Assembly (NCBI RefSeq): GCF_030219325.1
Contig: NZ_CP126625.1
Coordinates: 2,778,857-2,842,856, forward strand
Origin: Geothrix sp.
GTDB taxonomy: Bacteria; Acidobacteriota; Holophagae; Holophagales; Holophagaceae
Direction of reading: 5' to 3'
Length of the DNA stretch: 64,000 nucleotides
Shown here: one piece after another, positions 43,411 to 52,726 of the stretch
Layout: each line of letters starts with the position of its first letter
Numbering within the stretch: position 1 is the stretch's first letter
Notes under the pieces: generated by a model
Told to the model about the DNA's origin: nothing
The model's database searches: none
The model's input: only the letters and a program-made list of their open reading frames with translations
Translations under genes and position numbers: made by a program

Positions 43411-45597
43411 ATGGGCACCACTCGCATGGATCGCCGCCTCTTCCTGAAGGCCGCGGGCGCCACCGCCGGAGCCGCCACCACCCTCCAGGTGGGCTGCCTC
43501 AGCTACTTCAAGAAGGGCCGGAGCGCGGCGGCTGACAACCGCGAAGTCCCGACCACCTGCGAGCTCTGCCCCAACAAGTGCTCCGCCATCGCCGTGGTGG
43601 AGAAGGGGGTCGTCAAGAAGCTGAATCCGAACCCCGAGAACCCCAAGTCCCGCGACATGCTCTGCGCCCGCGGGAACGCGGCCATCAAGCAGGTCTACGA
43701 CCCCGACCGCCTCAAGCAGCCCATGATCCGCGTGGGGGCCCGGGGCGAGGGCAAGTGGAAGGCCGTGAGTTGGGACGAGGCCTTCGATTTCGCCGCCAAG
43801 AAGCTCGCCGAGGTGAAGGCCAAGCACGGCCCCGAAGGCACGCTGTGGTCGTCCACTGAGGGCTTCCAGGAGGTCTTCTTCAAGAACCTGGGCCTGGCCT
43901 TCGGGTCGCCCAACCTCGTGCGCCATCCCACGCTGTGCCTGGCCTCGGTGAACCTGGCCTACAGCGCCACGTTCGGGACGGTCCCGAGCTTCGACCTGCT
44001 CAACAGCAAGTTCGTCATCATGTCCGGCGCCAACCGCTTCGAAAGCATCATCACGCCCGACACCATGGACCTCATCGGCGGCGTGATGGAGCGCAAGGCC
44101 AAGCTGGTCTACCTCGATCCCCGCTTCACGGTCACGGCCGCTAAGGCCGACGAGTGGTACCCCATCAAGCCCGGCACCGACCTGGCGTTCATCCTCGCCA
44201 TGATCCACGTGATCATCAAGGAGAACCGCCACAGCAAAGACTTCGTCGCCGCCTACACCACAGGCTTCGACCAGCTGGCCGAGCACGTGAAGCCCTACAC
44301 GCCCGAGTGGGCCGAGAAGGAAACGGAGATCCCCGCGAAGGACATCGTCCGCATCGCCCGGGAGTTCTCGGACGCCGCGCCCCGCGCGCTCTACTACGCC
44401 GGGCGGCGCTCCTCCTGGTACCAGAACGACTTCCAGATGCGCCGGGCCCAGGCCATCCTCAACGCCATCGTGGGCAACTGGGACCAGGTGGGCGGCATGG
44501 TGCCCAACGCCAAGCTGCCCAAGGGCGAGTTCCTCTTCATGCCCTGGGACGAACCCAAGGCCCCCCGCGTGGACGAGATCGACAAGCACTTCCCCCTGGC
44601 CGCCAAGGGCGATGGCGTCTACCTGAAGCTGCGCGAGAACGTGCTCAGCGGGAAGCCCTACCCTGTGAAGGCCTGGATGGTCTACAAGCAGGACCCCATG
44701 AACGCCATGCCCGACCAGGCGAAGACCCTGAAGATGATTGAGGGCATGGACTTCATCGGCGTCATCGATGTCCAGATGAGCGACATGGCCTGGTATGCGG
44801 ACGTGGTCTTCCCCGAGAGCACCTACCTGGAACGGACTGATCCGGTCGAGGTCATGGCCGGCATCTGGCCCGCCGTGGTCTACCGGCAGCAAGTGGTGAA
44901 GCCCATCCACGATACGAAGCCGAACCTGGAGATCGTCCAGGGCCTGGCCAGGCGCCTGGGGCTCGCCGACTACTTCGACTACACCATCGAGCAGTGGGTC
45001 GAGGCCGAGTTCAAGGAGCTGCCGATTCCGCTTGCCGCCGAGCACATGAAGAAGCATGGCGTGTGGGCCGCCAGCGGCCAGCCCAGCTACGGCAAGACGC
45101 TCACCCCCGACCACCGCTTCGTCACCAAGACCGGCAAGATCGAGCTGTTCTCCGAGCGGCTCCAGGAGGCCGGGGCCGACCCGCTGCCGGTCTACAGCGC
45201 GCCCGTGCCGCCACCCAGCGATCGCTTCCGCCTCATCCTCGGCCGCGTCGGCTACTTCACCCACGCCAACCAGACGAACAATGTCTGGCTGAACGAGCAC
45301 ATGAAGGAGAACGACCTTTGGATCAACCCGAAACCCGCGGAACGCCTCGGCATCCGCAGCGGGTCCATCGTCCAGGTCACCAGCAGCGTGGGCACCGTGA
45401 AGCTCAAGGCCCGGGTCACCGAGGAGATCCGCCCCGACTGCGTGTTCATGCTCCACGGCTTCGGCAAGAAGTCGAAGATGCAGAGCCTGGTCTACAACGT
45501 GGGCGCCAGCGACGCCGTGCTTCTTGAAACAGCCTGGGACAAAGTCTCCGGCAACGCCGCCTTCCACGAAACCTTCGTCAAAGTCGCGAACGCCTGA
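43411..45597 (+). CDS. Molybdopterin oxidoreductase, PsrA/PhsA-like catalytic subunit
   Basis: 728-residue Tat-exported enzyme. The twin-arginine signal is MDRRLFLKAAGATAGAA; the [4Fe-4S] site is TCELCPNKC with a further Cys in MLCARGNAA. Cys176 in HPTLCLASVNLAYS is the expected Mo ligand position of the PsrA group, and the C-terminal molybdopterin-binding region (NQTNNVWLNEHMKEN) is complete. Operon context with a PsrB-like ferredoxin, an NrfD-like subunit and a chaperone supports a polysulfide/thiosulfate/tetrathionate or arsenate-type reductase; substrate is not decided. Confidence 0.88.
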   Translation: MGTTRMDRRLFLKAAGATAGAATTLQVGCLSYFKKGRSAAADNREVPTTCELCPNKCSAIAVVEKGVVKKLNPNPENPKSRDMLCARGNAAIKQVYDPDRLKQPMIRVGARGEGKWKAVSWDEAFDFAAKKLAEVKAKHGPEGTLWSSTEGFQEVFFKNLGLAFGSPNLVRHPTLCLASVNLAYSATFGTVPSFDLLNSKFVIMSGANRFESIITPDTMDLIGGVMERKAKLVYLDPRFTVTAAKADEWYPIKPGTDLAFILAMIHVIIKENRHSKDFVAAYTTGFDQLAEHVKPYTPEWAEKETEIPAKDIVRIAREFSDAAPRALYYAGRRSSWYQNDFQMRRAQAILNAIVGNWDQVGGMVPNAKLPKGEFLFMPWDEPKAPRVDEIDKHFPLAAKGDGVYLKLRENVLSGKPYPVKAWMVYKQDPMNAMPDQAKTLKMIEGMDFIGVIDVQMSDMAWYADVVFPESTYLERTDPVEVMAGIWPAVVYRQQVVKPIHDTKPNLEIVQGLARRLGLADYFDYTIEQWVEAEFKELPIPLAAEHMKKHGVWAASGQPSYGKTLTPDHRFVTKTGKIELFSERLQEAGADPLPVYSAPVPPPSDRFRLILGRVGYFTHANQTNNVWLNEHMKENDLWINPKPAERLGIRSGSIVQVTSSVGTVKLKARVTEEIRPDCVFMLHGFGKKSKMQSLVYNVGASDAVLLETAWDKVSGNAAFHETFVKVANA

Positions 45598-45608
45598 GGG
45601 GGTGAACC

Positions 45609-46160
45609 ATGGCCATGAAGAAACGGCGCTACGCCCTCGTCATCGACTCCAGGAAATGCATCAACTGCAAGGCCTGCGCGGTGGCCTGCAAGGCCGAGAA
45701 CGAGGTCCCAATCGGCAACTTCCGCAACTGGATCAACGAAGAGCACCAGGGCGAGTACCCCAAGCTCCGCATCGACTTCGAGCCCGAGCAGTGCCACCAC
45801 TGCGAGCACCCCTCCTGCGTGCGGGTCTGCCCCACGGGGGCCTCCTGGCAGCGCAAGGACGGCGTGGTGCTGGTGGCCGAGGATGACTGCATCGGCTGCC
45901 GCTACTGCATGATCGCCTGCCCCTACGACGCCCGCTACTTCCACGAGGAGAGCGGCACGGTCCACAAGTGCACCTTCTGCACCCATCGCATCGACGGCGG
46001 CGTCCTGCCCGCCTGCGTGGAGACCTGCCCCAGCAAGGTCCGGGTCTTCGGCGATCTGGAGGATCCCGCCAGCCGCATCCACGAGCTGCTTTCCACGCGG
46101 CGGCACCACGTCAAAGAACCCCAGACGGGCAATGGCCCCCAGCTCTACTACCTGGTTTAG
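45609..46160 (+). CDS. PsrB-like 4Fe-4S ferredoxin subunit
   Basis: 183-residue electron-transfer subunit with four [4Fe-4S] clusters: CINCKACAVAC, CHHCEHPSCVRVCP, CIGCRYCMIACP and CTFCTHRIDGGVLPACVETCP. This is the standard layout of PsrB/PhsB/DmsB subunits. It has no Tat signal, so it is exported together with the catalytic subunit or sits at the membrane side. The start follows GGGGG within 12 bp of the preceding stop. Confidence 0.93.
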   Translation: MAMKKRRYALVIDSRKCINCKACAVACKAENEVPIGNFRNWINEEHQGEYPKLRIDFEPEQCHHCEHPSCVRVCPTGASWQRKDGVVLVAEDDCIGCRYCMIACPYDARYFHEESGTVHKCTFCTHRIDGGVLPACVETCPSKVRVFGDLEDPASRIHELLSTRRHHVKEPQTGNGPQLYYLV

Positions 46161-46169
46161 GAGACTGTG

Positions 46170-47150
46170 ATGCACGAATTCAACTGGGGTCTCCTCATCG
46201 TGGTGTACCTGTTCCTTGGCGGCCTGTCCGCGGGCCTCTTCTTCGCCGCGGGCCTCGCCAACTACCTGGAAGTGGACGGCCAGCCGGCCCACCCCCGCAT
46301 CGCCCGCATGGGCGCCCTCCTGGCGCCCTGGCCCGTGGCCCTGGGCTCGGGCCTGCTCATCCTCGACCTGGGCCACTGGTACCGCTTCTACAAGCTGTTC
46401 ACCCACTTCCGGTGGGAGAGCCCCATGTCCATCGGGTCGTACCTTCTGACCCTCTTCACCCTCATCGCCTTCGCGTACGCCTACGCTTGGCTGCCCGAGG
46501 ACTGGCGGCAGCAGCTCTTCGCCAAGGTGCCCGCCGCCTGGACACAGGTCCACCGCCTAAACGTGGATATTTCGGCCCATCGCAAGACCATCGCCATGGT
46601 GGGCTTCCCCTTCTCCATCGGCGTGGGCATCTACACCGGCGTGCTGCTGGGCGCCGTCTCGGCCCGCCCCTTCTGGAACACCAACCTGGTGGCCCAGATG
46701 TTCCTGTTTTCGGCCCTCTCCAGCGGCACGGCGGCCCTGCTGCTGGCCCTGGTGCTGGACAAGCGGAACCCCGTGGAGCAGCGCGACCTGAAGTTCCTGG
46801 TCTGGCTGGACGTCATCTTCATCTCGCTGGAGCTCTTCATCATCCTGCCCTACCTGATCCACGGGCAGCTCTCCGTGCTGGCGGTTAAGCAGGCGCTCTG
46901 GCTGATCCTGGGCGGCCCCTACACCTTCGTCTTCTGGGTCTGCTTCCTGGGCTTCGGGCTGCTGGTCCCCCTGGGCATCGAGGTCTATGAGCTGGCCCCC
47001 AGCCTCCTCAAGGGGCGGCCCTTCCACGGGAACCGGAACCTCGCCCTGACGGCCGCCGGACTGGTGCTCTTCGGCGGGTTCCTCCTGCGCTACATCTTCG
47101 TCTACGCTGGTCAGCTGAGCAGCTTCCACAAGATGGGAATGCTGCGCTGA
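46170..47150 (+). CDS. NrfD/PsrC-like membrane anchor
   Basis: 326-residue membrane protein with about eight helices, the quinone-facing subunit of PsrABC-type complexes. Visible segments include GLLIVVYLFLGGLSAGLFFA at the start and VFWVCFLGFGLLVPLGIEVY near the end. It would connect the menaquinone pool to the ferredoxin subunit. I take ATG 46170 (a GTG lies 3 bp before it), with GGAG 7 bp upstream. Nine bp separate the gene from the ferredoxin gene. Confidence 0.9.
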   Translation: MHEFNWGLLIVVYLFLGGLSAGLFFAAGLANYLEVDGQPAHPRIARMGALLAPWPVALGSGLLILDLGHWYRFYKLFTHFRWESPMSIGSYLLTLFTLIAFAYAYAWLPEDWRQQLFAKVPAAWTQVHRLNVDISAHRKTIAMVGFPFSIGVGIYTGVLLGAVSARPFWNTNLVAQMFLFSALSSGTAALLLALVLDKRNPVEQRDLKFLVWLDVIFISLELFIILPYLIHGQLSVLAVKQALWLILGGPYTFVFWVCFLGFGLLVPLGIEVYELAPSLLKGRPFHGNRNLALTAAGLVLFGGFLLRYIFVYAGQLSSFHKMGMLR

Positions 47151-47160
47151 AAGGACCGAC

Positions 47161-47748
47161 ATGACGCTCGCGCTGCTGGCTGACCTCGCCCAGATCCTTG
47201 CAGAGGCCTTCCTGGAGCCCGATGCAGACCTGAAGGAAGTCCTGGAAGACCTGCTGAACGGCGGCCCCAGCCCCGCCCTGGCCGAGCCCCTGGCCCGGAT
47301 GGCGACACACACACTCGTCCTCCAGGAGCAGTCCGTGGAGTACACCCGCCTCTTCCTCCAGGCCAGGGACACAGACGTCGTCCACCTCTTCGAGTCCGTG
47401 CAGGCCCGGGGCCACCAGATGGCGCCGGAGGTGCTCGGGCCCCTCCAGGGCATCTATGACGAGGCCGACATCAGCGTCCAGGAGGACCTGGCCGTACCGC
47501 CCGATCACCTGGGACTGGAACTGGCCTGTCTCAGCCACCTGCTGGCCCAGGTCATCGAGGGCGACCTGGCCGAGCGGCAGCGCTTCGTGGAGCTGGCCCG
47601 GCGCCTGCTCCGGGACCACCTCTCGCCCCTCGTGAAGGTCGTGGCCGGGCAGCTCCCGCAGGTGTCCGCCCACGCCTACTACCAGGCGGCCGCCGACCTG
47701 GCCTCCGCCCTGTTGCCCGCAACGGAGAAGGCGCTCGCAGAAATCTAG
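47161..47748 (+). CDS. TorD/DmsD-like molybdoenzyme chaperone
   Basis: 195-residue helical protein. It has the family pattern VEYTRLFLQA (EYxxLF) in the middle and PPDHLGLELACLSHLLAQVIEGD towards the C-terminal half. Such chaperones bind the Tat signal of the molybdoenzyme and let cofactor insertion finish before export. The context (10 bp after the NrfD-like gene, last in the operon) fits exactly. GAAAGGACC precedes the ATG. Confidence 0.85.
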   Translation: MTLALLADLAQILAEAFLEPDADLKEVLEDLLNGGPSPALAEPLARMATHTLVLQEQSVEYTRLFLQARDTDVVHLFESVQARGHQMAPEVLGPLQGIYDEADISVQEDLAVPPDHLGLELACLSHLLAQVIEGDLAERQRFVELARRLLRDHLSPLVKVVAGQLPQVSAHAYYQAAADLASALLPATEKALAEI

Positions 47749-47795
47749 CCAACCCCCTGCTGGACAAAGGCTTGTCCCGCGTCCAGCATGGATCC

Positions 47796-49175
47796 ATGCG
47801 CGCCCCCACAACCATCCTCCTGGTGGATGACGAGCCGGGAATCCGGCGGTCCCTGGGCGAAGCCCTGAAGGACGAGGGCTACCACGTGGTGAAGGCCGAG
47901 CGGGGCGAGCAGGCCATCGACCTGCTCCACAACCCCGATGGCGAGAGCCTCCAGCTCATGCTGCTGGACGTCTGGCTGCCGGGCCAGGATGGCCTGGAGA
48001 CCCTGAAGCAGGCCAAACAGGTCCGGCCCGACCTGCCGGTGGTCATGATCTCGGGCCACGCCAGCATCGACACGGCCATGCAGGCCACCAAGCTAGGCGC
48101 CTTCGACTTCCTGGAGAAGCCCATCGACCTGGACCGCCTGCTCCTGGTGGTGGGCAATGCCCTGCGCCAGTCCAAGCTGGAGCAGGAAAACCAGCGTCTC
48201 CTGGCCGAGGTGGAAGGCGGCCGCTTCTTCCTGGCGGACAGCCCCGCCATGAAGCGCCTCATGGCCGATGTGGCCCTGGTGGCCCCCACCGAGGGCCGGG
48301 TGCTGCTCACGGGCGAGAACGGCAGCGGCAAGGAGGAGGTGGCCCGCCTCATCCACCTGCAGAGCCCCCGCAAGGACGCCCCCTTCGTCGAGGTGAACTG
48401 CGCGGCCATCCCCGAGGAGCTCATCGAGAGCGAGCTCTTCGGCCACCAGAAGGGCGCCTTCACGGGCGCCGTGCGCGACCAGAAGGGCAAGTTCCGCGAG
48501 GCGGACGGCGGCACGCTGTTCCTCGATGAGGTCGGCGACATGTCGCTGAAGACCCAGGCCAAGGTGCTGCGCGCCCTCCAGGAGGGCCGCGTCGAGCCCG
48601 TGGGCGGGGGCGGCGCCGTGGGCGTGGACGTGCGCGTCATCGCCGCCACCAACAAGGACCTGGCCGGGGAGATCACCCGGGGCCGCTTCCGGGAGGACCT
48701 CTACTTCCGCCTGGCCGTGGTGCCCCTGCGCATCCCCGCCCTGCGGGAGCGCCCCGAGGACATCCTGCCCCTGGCCGAGGCCTTCATCAGCCGCATCGGC
48801 CGCCAGTACGGCCGCCCGCCCCGGCACCTGGGCCCCGAGGCCAAGGACACGCTGCTGCGCCACGACTGGCCCGGCAACGTGCGCGAGCTGAAGAACCTCA
48901 TGGAGCGCGCCGTCATCCTGGGCCGCGGCAGCGAGATCGGCCCCCGCGACCTGGGCCCCCTGGCCGCCCGCCACCTCGCCGAGCAGGATCCCTTCTCCTT
49001 CCCCGAGTTCGCCAGCCTGAAAGAGGCCAAGGACTGGTTCGAGACCCAGTACCTCCAGCGCGAGCTGCGCCTCCAGAACGGCAACATGACCCGCGTCGCC
49101 GAGCGCGTGGGCATGGACCGCTCCAACCTCTACAAGCGCCTCAAGGCCCTGGGCATCGAGCCCAGGGAGAACTAG
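47796..49175 (+). CDS. Sigma-54-dependent response regulator
   Basis: 459-residue NtrC/NtrX-type activator. A receiver domain with Asp58 as phosphorylation site (LMLLDVWLPGQDG) is at 1-125; the AAA+ domain has Walker A GENGSGKE, the sigma-54 contact loop GAFTGA and Walker B GGTLFLDEVGD; the C-terminal helix-turn-helix is NMTRVAERVGMDRSNLYKRLK. The motif set is complete, so it should drive sigma-54 promoters. No sensor kinase is adjacent. ATG 47796 is chosen; a TTG 24 bp upstream is possible. It lies 47 bp after the respiratory operon and might regulate it. Confidence 0.92.
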   Translation: MRAPTTILLVDDEPGIRRSLGEALKDEGYHVVKAERGEQAIDLLHNPDGESLQLMLLDVWLPGQDGLETLKQAKQVRPDLPVVMISGHASIDTAMQATKLGAFDFLEKPIDLDRLLLVVGNALRQSKLEQENQRLLAEVEGGRFFLADSPAMKRLMADVALVAPTEGRVLLTGENGSGKEEVARLIHLQSPRKDAPFVEVNCAAIPEELIESELFGHQKGAFTGAVRDQKGKFREADGGTLFLDEVGDMSLKTQAKVLRALQEGRVEPVGGGGAVGVDVRVIAATNKDLAGEITRGRFREDLYFRLAVVPLRIPALRERPEDILPLAEAFISRIGRQYGRPPRHLGPEAKDTLLRHDWPGNVRELKNLMERAVILGRGSEIGPRDLGPLAARHLAEQDPFSFPEFASLKEAKDWFETQYLQRELRLQNGNMTRVAERVGMDRSNLYKRLKALGIEPREN

Positions 49176-49186
49176 GCAGGCCGCGG

Positions 49187-49588
49187 GTGAGCGACAAGAA
49201 GTGGTTCAAGATTGGCGAGGCCGCCCAGATGGTGGGCGTCGGCCCCAAGGACCTGCGCTACTGGGAAGACGTCATCCCCGACATCAAGCCGCGGCGCAGC
49301 AAGGGCAACCTCCGCTACTACCACGTGGACGAGCTGCCCCGCCTCAAGCGCATCAAGGCCTGGCTGGGTGAAGGCCTCACCGTGGCCGATTGCGCCGAGC
49401 TGCTGGCCCACGGCCACCTCGTCCAGCGCCTCGACCTGGGCCTGGAAGCCGACGAGCTCCCCGCGGCCCCCGTGCAGAAGCCCAAGGCCGCCTTCCCGCG
49501 GCTCCTCCGCACCAGCACCGACCTCCAGCCCGTCATCAAGTCCGTGCGGGCCCTGTTCGAAAGGCTCTCCGCGCCACCCAAACCTTGA
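49187..49588 (+). CDS. MerR-family regulator
   Basis: 133 residues. The N-terminal winged helix is [30 protein letters not shown], followed by [24 protein letters not shown], the standard MerR DNA-binding pattern. There is no metal-binding Cys set and the C-terminal part is short and polar, so the effector is unknown. GTG 49187 lies 11 bp after the preceding gene's stop and is preceded by GCAGGC, a weak site. It may be co-transcribed with the response regulator and precedes tRNA-Pro. Confidence 0.8.
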   Translation: MSDKKWFKIGEAAQMVGVGPKDLRYWEDVIPDIKPRRSKGNLRYYHVDELPRLKRIKAWLGEGLTVADCAELLAHGHLVQRLDLGLEADELPAAPVQKPKAAFPRLLRTSTDLQPVIKSVRALFERLSAPPKP

Positions 49589-49623
49589 CCTCCGCCCCCA
49601 CCCGGTCTAGAGTCAATAGTTCA

Positions 49624-49700
<77 letters not shown>

Positions 49701-49744
49701 AAACACCAGAAGGGGCCCTCACAGAGGGCCCTTTCTGGTGTTTT
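49701..49744 (+). terminator. Terminator after tRNA-Pro
   Basis: AAACACCAGAAGGGGCCCT pairs with AGGGCCCTTTCTGGTGTTT, giving a long GC-rich stem with a short loop and a TTTT end. It directly follows the CCA of the tRNA. Confidence 0.85.
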
Positions 49745-50124
49745 GACCCGTCATACCGAGAGGATTCGAACCTCCGAATGGGATTCCGGAGACGCGACTG
49801 AATGTCGCGTCGGAGGAAGACCGGCGGCTGGCGCAGCCAGACGCGTTCGAATCCGTGCCCTGGTGTGGCGGCGCCAAATACGGAGAACGAACCACTCAAT
49901 CCAGTGAAGGGCCCCTCACAGAGGGCCCCTTCTGATGTTTTGACCCATCGTTTCGAGAGGATTCGAACCTCAGGCCGGGAGTGCCCGGTTCGGCAGGATC
50001 ATCAGTGGTGCGGGCCTTGGTGCGCGCCACCGGTGCCCCGCGTAGCCCCCTCTTCCCAAAGGCGATCCCATGGTTTTTTAAAGGACCGCCCGGTCCCCCG
50101 GGGGTATCCTTCCGGTCAACCACC
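49745..50124. repeat. Repeated terminator and inverted T-arm fragments
   Basis: A second hairpin of the same design lies at 49903-49935 (GAAGGGCCCCTC ... GAGGGCCCCTTC, one internal mismatch). After each hairpin comes TGTTTTGACCC and an inverted copy of the tRNA-Pro T-arm, AGAGGATTCGAACCTC, at about 49758-49775 and 49955-49970. Between them are tRNA-like scraps (GGCGCAGCC near 49832, GTTCGAATCC near 49846) but no complete tRNA. About 150 bp before the next gene show nothing else. Confidence 0.7.
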
Positions 50125-51234
50125 ATGATCGACGTCGTTCAAGCCACTTTCCCGGACTGGAAGCGCTTTGCCGCCTTGCCCCGGCGCCTCTACGACGGGG
50201 ATGCGGCGTTCTCCCCGGTGCCCGATCCGGAATTGCGGGCGTGGTTCGCGGGGTCGCACCCCTGCTCGCCGTTCCTGCGCTTCCAGGCCTTCCTGGCCCG
50301 CCGCGGCGGGCGGACGGTCGGACGCTGCGCCGCCTTCATCAATGCACGACTCCCCGTGGATGGCGCCCCCCTCGGCACCCTCGGCCTCTACGAGTGCGAA
50401 GCGGACGACGCCGCGGCCGCGGCCCTCCTCGCCGGGGCCCAGGACTGGCTGCGGGAGCAGGGCTGCGCAATGGCCTGGGGCCCCATGAACGGCTCCATCT
50501 GGACCGGCTACCGCTTCCTGACTTCGGGCTCCGGTCACTCCACCTTCCACGGGGAACCCGCCCACAAGCCCTGGTACCCGGGCCAGTTCAGCGCCGCCGG
50601 CTTCAAGCCCATCCGGCGGTGGCACAGCCTCTTCCTCCCCCCTGCCGAGGCGCGACTGCTCCGGGACGATCAGGTCAGGCTCGCTGCCTCGGCCCGGGCC
50701 CGGGGCTTTCGCATCCGCCACCCGGACCCGGCACGGGTCGATGCAGAGCTGGCCTCCATCCACGCCATCATCGAGGACTCGTACACAAGTTTCCTGGGCT
50801 TCAGCTCCCTGGCCCCCGGAGAGTTCAGCGATCTGTACCGGGGCCTCACGGCCGTCTGGAACCCGGAGCTCATCCAGATCGCCGTGGATCCCCAGGGCCG
50901 GGACGTGGGCTTCAACATCGTCCTCCCGGATCCCGGGCGGGGCCTCCGCGCCATGCGGGGACGTTCCTCCCTCCTGGCCAGGCTGCGGTACCTCCTGGCG
51001 CGGGAGGCGAATCCCGCCCACGTCGACCTCTACCTGGGGATCCGGCGGGAGGCGGGCCACCTGGGCGTGGGTTCCCTGCTCACCCACGCCGCCTGCCACA
51101 ACGCCATCGAAGCGGAGGTTCCCTTCATCATCGCCCTGGTCGCCGAGGAGACGTCCTTCGCCTCGGTCGAAGCCCGCTTTCCCCACGTGGAGCGCCACGA
51201 GTACCACCTCTACGCCCGGAGCCTGGTCCCATGA
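50125..51234 (+). CDS. GNAT-like protein of the lipid-type operon
   Basis: 369 residues. The C-terminal half (about 215-365) looks like a GNAT acyltransferase fold (LGIRREAGHLGVGSLLTHAACHNAIEAE resembles the acyl-CoA pyrophosphate loop), and the N-terminal half may be a second, degenerate copy. No function is known to me for this family. The start, ATG 50125, follows a GGTATCC/CCGG stretch without a clear ribosome site. It is the first gene of a tightly coupled operon and overlaps the next gene by 4 bp, so it is likely to act in the same pathway. Confidence 0.6.
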   Translation: MIDVVQATFPDWKRFAALPRRLYDGDAAFSPVPDPELRAWFAGSHPCSPFLRFQAFLARRGGRTVGRCAAFINARLPVDGAPLGTLGLYECEADDAAAAALLAGAQDWLREQGCAMAWGPMNGSIWTGYRFLTSGSGHSTFHGEPAHKPWYPGQFSAAGFKPIRRWHSLFLPPAEARLLRDDQVRLAASARARGFRIRHPDPARVDAELASIHAIIEDSYTSFLGFSSLAPGEFSDLYRGLTAVWNPELIQIAVDPQGRDVGFNIVLPDPGRGLRAMRGRSSLLARLRYLLAREANPAHVDLYLGIRREAGHLGVGSLLTHAACHNAIEAEVPFIIALVAEETSFASVEARFPHVERHEYHLYARSLVP

Positions 51235-52136
51235 GCGCGGAGACGACCCTTCCCTACTTCGACCGCCACCGGAAGGCCATGGCCGAGGAGCGGGTGTTCG
51301 AAGCGTCCGCCATGGCCTTCCTCTACGGCAGCGCGCTGGGCCGCCTCCTCACGGAGCTCATCCTCAAGCGCCGGGCCTTTTCGCGCTGGTACGCCTGGCG
51401 GTGGAACCGGCCCGCCAGCCGCCGACAGATCCGCCCCTTCATCGAGCGGTACGGGATCGATGCGGAGGAATTCGAGTCGCCGGTGGAGGCGTTCATGTCC
51501 TTCAACGACTTCTTCACCCGCCGCCTGAAGCCCGAGTGCCGCCCCATCGCCCCCGGGAAAGCCACCCTCATCGCGCCGGCGGATGCGAAGCTGCTGGCGC
51601 ACCCCTGTGCCCAGGGCCGGGCCTACCCGGTCAAGGGACGCGCCTTCAGCCTCGCCGCCCTGACGGGACATGGCCTGGACACCGCCGCCTGGGAAGGCGG
51701 GACCCTCCTCGTGTTCCGGCTCAGCCCGGCGGACGCGCATCGCTTCGTGTACTTCGATTCCGGGACGCATGGCCCCGTGCACCGCGTACCCGGCTTCTTC
51801 CACTCGGTATCCCCCATCTCGCTGGCGGCCGGCTCCGATGTCTTCGGGGGCAATGAGCGGGAGTGGACGGTGCTGGAGACCGACCATTTCGGGCAGGTCA
51901 TCCAGGTCGAGGTGGCGGCCCTCACGGTGAATGGCATCGTCCAGAACCATCCTGCGGGAACTGCCTTCCGGCGCGGGGAGGAGAAGGGCCACTTCGCGTA
52001 CGGATCGACCCTCGTGCTCGTCTTCCAGCCGGGCCGCCTCCGGCTGGACGAGGACATCCTGGCCCACTCCGCGACGGGACTCGAATCCGGTGTCCGCTGC
52101 GGCAGCGCCCTCGGCTCAGCGGGAGGCACCCCATGA
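51231..52136 (+). CDS. psd: Phosphatidylserine decarboxylase-like protein
   Basis: 301 residues. The family blocks FNDFFTRRLKPECRPI, IAPADAKLLAHP, LLVFRLSPADAHRFVYFDSG and the C-terminal YGSTLVLVFQPG are present. The last one is the GST motif where self-cleavage makes the pyruvoyl Ser. PSD removes CO2 from phosphatidylserine to give phosphatidylethanolamine; homologs in archaea act on archaetidylserine. The substrate here is uncertain, because the neighbours include a DUF46 and a UbiA protein. ATG overlaps the GNAT-like gene. Confidence 0.85.
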   Translation: MSAETTLPYFDRHRKAMAEERVFEASAMAFLYGSALGRLLTELILKRRAFSRWYAWRWNRPASRRQIRPFIERYGIDAEEFESPVEAFMSFNDFFTRRLKPECRPIAPGKATLIAPADAKLLAHPCAQGRAYPVKGRAFSLAALTGHGLDTAAWEGGTLLVFRLSPADAHRFVYFDSGTHGPVHRVPGFFHSVSPISLAAGSDVFGGNEREWTVLETDHFGQVIQVEVAALTVNGIVQNHPAGTAFRRGEEKGHFAYGSTLVLVFQPGRLRLDEDILAHSATGLESGVRCGSALGSAGGTP

Positions 52137-52726
52137 CGGCAGCCACCCTGGCGAGGCTCCTCTACCTCATGGCCCCCATCATCCTGGCGGGCATCTGCAA
52201 CATGGCCTACGTGAAGCTGCCCCTCCACGGCCGCCTCCGCGTGCCCATGGATGGCGGCCGGCGCTGGCGCGATGGGGCCCGGATCTTCGGCGACAACAAG
52301 ACCTGGAAGGGCTTCCTGGGCATGATCGCCTTCGCCTCCGTCTGGTTCTCGCTCCAGGCCGCCCTGGACGCCACCCTCCCCGGGGCGCGGGCCCTGTCCC
52401 TGGTGCCCTTCGCATCCTTCCCACCCCGGCTCGTGCCCGTGCTCGGGGCGCTCTGGGGCCTGGGCTACGTCCTGGCCGAGCTCCCGAACAGCTTCATGAA
52501 GCGCCGCCTGGGCGTCCGGCCCGGCGCCAATGTCCCGGGCTTGCGGGGAGCCCTCTTCCTGCTGATCGACCAGGGCGATTCCGTCCTCGGGTGCCTGGTG
52601 GCCCTGCGCCTCTTCTACCCGTACGGGTGGCGCACGGGGCTCCTGCTCCTGCTCATCGGCACCGGCGTGCACCTCGCCGTGAATGCGGTCCTCTACCTGG
52701 TGGGTCTCAGGAAGCAGGCGGCCTAG
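52133..52726 (+). CDS. carS: CDP-archaeol synthase-like (DUF46) membrane protein
   Basis: 197-residue membrane protein with four to five helices. FGDNKTWKGFLG matches the G-x-KTWxG signature of CDP-diglyceride synthases, and AELPNSFMKRRLGVRPG plus IDQGDSVLG match the CarS/DUF46 subgroup. In archaea CarS activates unsaturated archaetidic acid with CTP. Similar bacterial proteins exist with unproven substrates, so carS is used only for homology. It overlaps the PSD-like gene by 4 bp and abuts the next gene (TAG then ATG). Confidence 0.8.
   Translation: MTAATLARLLYLMAPIILAGICNMAYVKLPLHGRLRVPMDGGRRWRDGARIFGDNKTWKGFLGMIAFASVWFSLQAALDATLPGARALSLVPFASFPPRLVPVLGALWGLGYVLAELPNSFMKRRLGVRPGANVPGLRGALFLLIDQGDSVLGCLVALRLFYPYGWRTGLLLLLIGTGVHLAVNAVLYLVGLRKQAA

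Noticed and set aside
41119-45567. Open frame of almost 1500 codons on the minus strand opposite the barrel and molybdoenzyme genes
   Set aside because: It is antisense to two genes with clear domains and motifs; the deduced protein is a Gly/Val/His/Asp-rich shadow with no domain.
49780-49890. Second tRNA between the two terminators
   Set aside because: GGCGCAGCC and GTTCGAATCC occur but no acceptor or anticodon stem can be formed; at most a tRNA scrap.
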